Position numbers and translations under genes: made by a program. 10,901 bases of DNA from DASVDK01 sp036381125 [NCBI: Thermodesulfobacteriota bacterium] (GTDB taxonomy: Bacteria; DASVDK01): the NCBI GenBank assembly GCA_036381125.1, contig DASVDK010000366.1, positions 1 to 10,901 of the forward strand. Reading direction: 5' to 3'. Under the pieces are notes generated by a model. It worked only from the letters and a program-made list of their open reading frames with translations, ran no database searches and had not been told where the DNA came from. How positions within the stretch are numbered: position 1 is the stretch's first letter; every line of letters starts with the position of its first letter. Of this stretch, positions 7,797-10,901 are shown in pieces.

Positions 7797-9206
7797 GTGG
7801 GGATCCGCCTCAGGCTGACGCTCTACTACACGACGCTGCTCGCCCTGCTCGTCGCCCTCGTGGGATGGGGGGTGCACGCGCTCGTGGCCCGCCTCCTCGC
7901 GCGCGACGTGGACCGGTCGCTCCAGCTCATCGCCCGGCAGGTCAACGAGGCGGCCGGCCGCGGCCTGCCCGATCCGAGCAGCCTCACGCTGATCCCGGAC
8001 CCCGCCTCGGGCGCCGTCTTCCTCGGCGAGTTCGTGCAGATCTTCGACGTGCAGGGCAGCCCCCGCGGCGTGGCCGGCAAGCGGCCGCGGCTGCCGGTGC
8101 CGGCCGAGGCGCTCTCGCGGGCGCTTCGGGGCGTCGCCGACGTGCGCACCGTGGCGTCCGCCGACGGCCGCGAGCGGATCCGCCTCCTCACGGCGCCGCT
8201 CGTCGACGGCCGGCGGGTCACCGGGGTCATGCAGATCGGCGTCTCGCTCGCGCCCGCGGAGGTGACCCTCGCGCGGCTCGCCACCGCGCTCGCGCTCGGC
8301 TGTGCGGCGGCCCTCGTCGTGGCCGCCGTCGGCGGCTACTGGCTCGCGGGCGTGGCGCTCCGGCCGATCGACGCGATGGTGAGCGCGGCGTCGAGCATCT
8401 CGCACACCGACCTCTCCCGGCGGCTACCCGAGCCGCCCTACCGCGACGAGCTGGCGCGCCTCGCGCAGACGTTCAACGCCATGATCGCCCGGCTCGAGGA
8501 GGCGTTCGCGCGCCTCGACCGCTTCGCCGCCGACGCGTCGCACGAGCTCAGGACGCCGCTCACCATCCTGCGCGGGGAGGTCGACCTGGCGCTCCGCCAC
8601 CCGCGAACGCCCGAGGAGTACCGCGAGGTCCTCGCGAGCAACCGCGACGAGATCGACCGCATGGCGACCATCGTCGACCAGCTCCTGCTCCTCGCCAGAG
8701 CCGAGAAGGGCCAGCTCGTCCTGGCGCGCGAGCCGGTGCGGCTCGACCGCCTCGTCGAGGAGACGGTCCGCCAGTGGCGCGACCTCGCCGTCCAGTCCGG
8801 CCTGACGCTCGTCCTCGAGCCGCCGCCGCCGCTCGTGGTACTCGGCGACGAGCTGCGCCTCAGGGAGCTGCTCCTGAACCTCCTCGAGAACGCCCGCAAG
8901 TACACGCCGGCCGGCGGCCGCATCACCGTGCGCCTGGCCGCCGACGAGGCGGCGCGGGTCGCGCGGATCAGCGTCGAGGACACCGGCGTCGGCATCCCCG
9001 CCGACTCCGTCCCGCGCCTCTTCGACCCCTTCTTCCGCGCCGACGCCGCGCGGGCGCGCGACGCCGGCGGCAGCGGCCTCGGCCTCACGCTGGTCAAGCG
9101 GATCGCCGATCTGCACGGCGGGTCGGTGACGGTCGACAGCGAGGTGGGCAAGGGGACCCGCTTCACGGTCAGCCTCCCCCTGGCCGAGGCGCCGGCGCCG
9201 GTCTGA
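7797..9206 (+). CDS. Membrane sensor histidine kinase, no adjacent response regulator
   Basis: A 469-residue inner-membrane kinase of the HisKA/HATPase class. TM1 is at about 9-30, a periplasmic sensor region at about 31-158, TM2 at about 160-186, and HAMP at about 187-240 (LRPIDAMVSAASSISHTDLSRRLP). The phosphoacceptor is His249 in DASHELRTPL, the N-box NLLENARKYT is at 361-370, G1 DTGVGIP at 395-401, F-box FDPFFRAD at 409-416 and G2 GGSGLGL at 424-430. All catalytic boxes are intact. The architecture resembles CusS/QseC-type kinases of OmpR-family systems, but the signal cannot be read from the sequence. The GTG start lies one base after the preceding stop. No response regulator follows or precedes it in the window, so its partner must be encoded elsewhere. 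Confidence 0.93.
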   Translation: MGIRLRLTLYYTTLLALLVALVGWGVHALVARLLARDVDRSLQLIARQVNEAAGRGLPDPSSLTLIPDPASGAVFLGEFVQIFDVQGSPRGVAGKRPRLPVPAEALSRALRGVADVRTVASADGRERIRLLTAPLVDGRRVTGVMQIGVSLAPAEVTLARLATALALGCAAALVVAAVGGYWLAGVALRPIDAMVSAASSISHTDLSRRLPEPPYRDELARLAQTFNAMIARLEEAFARLDRFAADASHELRTPLTILRGEVDLALRHPRTPEEYREVLASNRDEIDRMATIVDQLLLLARAEKGQLVLAREPVRLDRLVEETVRQWRDLAVQSGLTLVLEPPPPLVVLGDELRLRELLLNLLENARKYTPAGGRITVRLAADEAARVARISVEDTGVGIPADSVPRLFDPFFRADAARARDAGGSGLGLTLVKRIADLHGGSVTVDSEVGKGTRFTVSLPLAEAPAPV

Positions 9207-9303
9207 CCACGGTGAGGCGCGTCCCGGTCGTCGACGGCGGCCGCGGCAGCCTTTCCTCGCCGTTGACACGCGACCTGCAGGGGCGGCCCGAGGTTCCCAC
9301 CTC

Positions 9304-9310
9304 AGGAGGA
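9304..9310 (+). promoter_or_regulatory. Strong ribosome binding site for the selenoprotein candidate
   Basis: AGGAGGA, nearly the full anti-16S complement, stands 6 nt before the ATG at 9317. It marks 9317 as the true start and argues that the short frame before the TGA is the beginning of a translated gene rather than decayed sequence. Confidence 0.8.
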
Positions 9311-9316
9311 CCGACG

Positions 9317-9910
9317 ATGACCGCCGCACAGGGCGCCATCACCTGGCGCCACGACCTCGAGGGCGCACTCGGCGACGCACGGGCCCAGGGCCGGCACGTG
9401 CTGCTCGACTTCTCCGCGGCGCCGATGTGAAGCGGCTGCGCTCGGCTGGATGCCGAGGTCTATCCCGATCCGCGCGTCGTGCGCCTCGTCGGGGAGGCGT
9501 TCGTCCCGGTGCGCGTGCACGTGAAGGAGCAGGCCGACGCGTACGCGCAGCTCTCGACACGCTACGGCGTGCAGTGGACGCCGACGACGCTGGTGATCGA
9601 TTCCCGCGGGGGGGAGCGGCACCGCATCGAGGGGTTCCTGCCCGCGGACGACTTCCTCGCGCAACTGGCGTTGGGCCTCGCCCACTCCGCGTTCGCGGCC
9701 GGCCGGTTCGCCGAGGCCGAGCGGCAGTTCCGTGAGGTGGTCGACCGCCACCCGGACTCGGACGCCGCGGCCGAAGCGCTCTACTGGGCGGGCGTCTCGC
9801 GGTACAAGGCCACGAACGACGCGGCCGCCCTCGCCGACACCGCGAGGGAGTTCACCACCCGCTACCGGGACACGAGCTGGGCGAAGAAGGCGTCCGTCTG
9901 GGCGGCGTAG
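9317..9910 (+). CDS. Thioredoxin-fold selenoprotein candidate with UxxC site and TPR-like tail (TGA readthrough)
   Basis: Read through one in-frame TGA (9428-9430), the gene encodes 197 residues with selenocysteine at 38. The order is: N-terminal helix and strand (WRHDLEGALGDARAQG, then HVLLDFSAAPM, 10-37), redox site U38-S-G-C41, helix ARLDAEVYPDPRVV, strand FVPVRVHV, the thioredoxin cis-proline segment VQWTPTTLVID (85-95, Pro89), GFLPADDF (106-113), and a helical TPR-like repeat (about 115-197; AAGRFAEAERQFREVVDRHPDSDAAAEALYWAGVSRYK). In ordinary relatives the U position is the attacking cysteine of CxxC. There is no signal peptide, so a cytoplasmic thiol or peroxide redox role is likely. 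A hairpin with SECIS properties follows the TGA. The frame does not shift, AGGAGGA precedes the ATG, and codon use is the same on both sides. Decay by a Cys-to-stop mutation is the main alternative. Automatic callers would give a fragment starting at 9479. Confidence 0.85.
9431..9460 (+). promoter_or_regulatory. Candidate bacterial SECIS element
   Basis: Directly after the TGA come 10 spacer bases, then CTCGGC (9441-9446), loop TGGAT (9447-9451) and GCCGAG (9452-9457), a perfect 6-bp stem. The apical loop starts 17 nt after the TGA and has G at its second position, matching the published bacterial SECIS rule (short stem, small loop with a G in the first two positions, 16-37 nt from the codon). 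The distance resembles that in E. coli fdhF. It would bind SelB carrying Sec-tRNA. The same bases also code protein, as is normal for bacterial SECIS. Confidence 0.7.
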
Positions 9911-9922
9911 CGCGCGAGGCCC

Positions 9923-9951
9923 TTGCAGAAGACGCGCCTGCCTGGTAGGGT
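9923..9951 (+). promoter_or_regulatory. Predicted promoter of the riboswitch-UPF0016 transcript
   Basis: TTGCAG (9923-9928) and an extended -10, TGgTAGGGT (9943-9951), are separated by 17 nt from -35 to the hexamer TAGGGT. Transcription would start near 9958, a few bases before the first stem of the riboswitch at 9963, which is the expected geometry. Confidence 0.5.
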
Positions 9952-9962
9952 GCTCGCGACTT

Positions 9963-10069
9963 CGTCACCGGGGAGTAGCCGCCCCCGCGACCGCGGGGGG
10001 CGCGCGTCAACACGCTTGGCCCCTGGGCCATGGCGCGCGCGACCGGAGGGTCTGGCGAGACCTGTGGCG
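9963..10069 (+). ncRNA. yybP-ykoY (Mn2+-sensing) riboswitch aptamer
   Basis: Both hallmark conserved loops are present: GGGGAGTAG (9970-9978) and TGGCGAGACC (10053-10062). The outer stem P1 pairs CGTCAC (9963-9968) with GTGGCG (10064-10069). P2 is the GC hairpin CCCCCGC/GCGGGGG (9982-9988 with 9993-9999). Further hairpins are TGGCC/GGCCA (10017-10021 with 10026-10030) and GACC/GGTC (10041-10044 with 10049-10052), and the conserved GTCAACA strand is at 10006-10012. Members of this class bind Mn2+ where the two conserved loops meet, and commonly precede Mn exporter genes including UPF0016. The downstream gene here is exactly of that kind. Stems are assigned by eye. Confidence 0.9.
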
Positions 10070-10089
10070 CCGGCGTCCGTTGGCCGCTG

Positions 10090-10129
10090 CCGGGTGGGGA
10101 CGCCGTGCCACTGGTGTCCCGTCACCCGG
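10090..10129 (+). promoter_or_regulatory. Strong hairpin between riboswitch and start codon (probable expression platform)
   Basis: CCGGGTG (10090-10096) pairs with CACCCGG (10123-10129), and GGGAC (10097-10101) with GTCCC (10116-10120), with a GT bulge, three further inner pairs and an 8-nt loop. It ends 14 nt before the ATG at 10144. There is no T-tract after it, so an intrinsic terminator is unlikely; control of ribosome access or Rho entry fits better. How Mn2+ binding alters it is not evident. Confidence 0.5.
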
Positions 10130-10143
10130 CCCGCGGTCACGAC

Positions 10144-10716
10144 ATGCAGGCGCTCCTCGCTTCGATCCTCGTCGTCGCCGTCGCGGAGATCGGCGACAAG
10201 ACCCAGCTCCTCGCGCTGATCCTCGCCGCCCGCTTCCGCCAGCCCGTGGCGATCACCCTCGGCATCCTGGTCGCGACCCTGGCGAACCACGCCGCGGCCG
10301 GTGCCCTCGGTGCGTGGGTGGCGTCGGCGTTGTCCCCGACGACGCTGCGGTGGGGGCTCGGCCTCTCGTTTCTCGCCGTCGCGCTCTGGGCGCTGGTGCC
10401 GGACCGCCTGGACGAGACGAAGGCGGAGCCGGTCGGCCGGGACCGGGCCTTCGCGGCCACGCTGGTGAGCTTCTTCCTGGTGGAGATCGGGGACAAGACG
10501 CAGGTGGCGACGGCGATCCTGGCGGCGAGGTTCGACGCGCTGGCGTCCGTCGTGGCCGGCACGACGATCGGCATGCTGGTCGCCAACGTCCCCGTCGTCG
10601 TCCTCGGGGAGGCCGTCGCCCGCCGAGTGCCGCTTCGCCTCGTCCGCGTCGTCGCGGCCGTGGTGTTCGCGGCCCTCGGCGGGCTCGCGCTGGCCGGCGT
10701 CGGGGCCGGCCCGTAG
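10144..10716 (+). CDS. UPF0016/TMEM165 (Gdt1)-family cation exporter, probably Mn2+
   Basis: A 190-residue inner-membrane protein with about six transmembrane helices in two homologous halves. Each half carries the family's E-x-G-D-K-T signature: EIGDKT at 15-20 and EIGDKT at 114-119, whose acidic residues form the ion path. Bacterial relatives (the MntX/MneA type) export Mn2+, and eukaryotic TMEM165/Gdt1 moves Mn2+/Ca2+ against protons. The riboswitch upstream strongly supports manganese as the substrate and Mn2+-induced expression. The ATG at 10144 was chosen because it places the first motif in the first helix as in relatives. Upstream in-frame codons to 10030 would encode the riboswitch and are not credible. 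No Shine-Dalgarno sequence is visible just before this ATG, only GC-rich sequence from the hairpin. Confidence 0.92.
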   Translation: MQALLASILVVAVAEIGDKTQLLALILAARFRQPVAITLGILVATLANHAAAGALGAWVASALSPTTLRWGLGLSFLAVALWALVPDRLDETKAEPVGRDRAFAATLVSFFLVEIGDKTQVATAILAARFDALASVVAGTTIGMLVANVPVVVLGEAVARRVPLRLVRVVAAVVFAALGGLALAGVGAGP

Positions 10717-10717
10717 C

Positions 10718-10738
10718 GCCGGGGGTCAGGCCCTCGGC
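10718..10738. terminator. Possible bidirectional hairpin at convergent gene ends
   Basis: GCCGGGGG (10718-10725) pairs with CCCTCGGC (10731-10738, one G-T pair) around the loop TCAGG. It sits just after the exporter stop and covers the last codons and stop of the minus-strand gene. There is no T-tract on either side, so its use as a terminator is uncertain. Confidence 0.3.
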
Positions 10739-10901
10739 TCGATGGCGGCGAAGAGGGTGGCGCCCCCGTCCCGGGCGACCCGGACGAGGACCGGCTCGGT
10801 GGCCGGCGCCTTCCGGATCGCCTCGGCCGCCTCGTCGGGCCCGCTGACCGGCTGCCGGTTCACGTCGTGGATGACGTCACCCGCTCGCTGGCCGGCCTTC
10901 T
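10726..10901 (-). CDS. HtrA/DegP-like protease, C-terminal PDZ domain (partial)
   Basis: The last 57 codons of a minus-strand gene that continues past the window edge; the stop TGA is at 10728-10726. The visible protein, KAGQRAGDVIHDVNRQPVSG and on to VRVARDGGATLFAAIEPRA, has the core of a PDZ domain: the AGDVI turn, the VNRQPV strand-turn, a helix (PDEAAEAIRKAP) and the final strands PVLVRVARDGGATLF. The pattern is that of the second PDZ domain of Do/DegP/DegQ periplasmic serine proteases, which ends close to the C-terminus as here. The protease domain is outside the window, so another PDZ protein (for example RseP-like) is possible. The gene converges on the UPF0016 gene with 9 bp between the stops. 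Confidence 0.75.
   Translation of the reverse strand, partial: KAGQRAGDVIHDVNRQPVSGPDEAAEAIRKAPATEPVLVRVARDGGATLFAAIEPRA

Noticed and set aside
9263-9268. TTGACA as -35 of a promoter for the selenoprotein gene
   Set aside because: No acceptable -10 occurs 16-18 nt downstream; the sequence there is GCCCGA-like. A promoter may exist but cannot be supported.
9317-9430. A 37-residue ORF ending at TGA followed by a separate 143-residue ORF from 9479, i.e. a pseudogene
   Set aside because: The frame is identical on both sides, the stop replaces exactly the redox cysteine, and the two parts form one complete thioredoxin fold. Readthrough as selenocysteine explains this better than decay, although it is not proven.
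10030-10143. Upstream ATG at 10030 as start of the UPF0016 protein
   Set aside because: The extra 38 codons would translate riboswitch and hairpin sequence and do not resemble the family; ATG 10144 gives the normal N-terminus.

Overview
The window is about 10.9 kb of very GC-rich bacterial DNA (by eye above 70% G+C) with dense, often overlapping genes. The gene content (branched-chain amino acid ABC transporter, recA, a type IV pilus retraction ATPase, recX, a yybP-ykoY riboswitch and a probable selenoprotein) suggests an environmental Gram-negative lineage of the Methylomirabilota/Rokubacteria or deltaproteobacterial type. This assignment is a guess from style and content; no rRNA or marker tree is available here.

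Layout. (1) 1-2522, plus strand: the end of a branched-chain amino acid transporter operon. It holds livM, then one long ORF in which the two ATPases LivG and LivF are fused. The upstream genes of the operon (livH, binding protein) lie outside the window. (2) 2714-3501, minus strand: an ArsR-family repressor followed by an AHSA1/SRPBCC-domain protein in a four-base overlap. Their promoter carries a clear inverted repeat and may give a leaderless message. (3) 3616-9206, plus strand: recA, pilT, recX, a HEAT-repeat-like protein, a 65-residue membrane protein and a membrane histidine kinase. From recX onward the genes overlap or abut, so they look like one operon. No response regulator is present beside the kinase. 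(4) 9317-9910, plus strand: a thioredoxin-fold protein with a TPR-like tail whose reading frame is interrupted by one in-frame TGA. (5) 9923-10716, plus strand: a promoter, a yybP-ykoY (Mn2+) riboswitch, a strong downstream hairpin, and a UPF0016/TMEM165-type cation exporter. (6) 10726-10901, minus strand: the C-terminal PDZ domain of an HtrA/DegP-like protease, cut by the window edge.

The most notable item is region 4. The TGA at 9428-9430 sits exactly where the first cysteine of a CxxC redox motif belongs (U-S-G-C). The frame continues unshifted for another 159 codons through the conserved cis-proline segment. A 6-bp stem with a 5-nt loop containing G at position 2 begins 10 nt after the TGA, which is the spacing and loop rule of a bacterial SECIS element. 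An ordinary gene caller would report a 37-residue fragment plus a truncated protein. The reading as a selenocysteine protein is inference from sequence, but several independent features agree.

The second item is the Mn2+ riboswitch. Its hallmark loops (GGGGAGTAG and GGCGAGACC), a promoter at the right distance, and the UPF0016 gene downstream together describe a manganese-export control unit. Other points are the LivG-LivF fusion, pilT sitting between recA and recX, and the extremely G-rich sense strand of most of recA.
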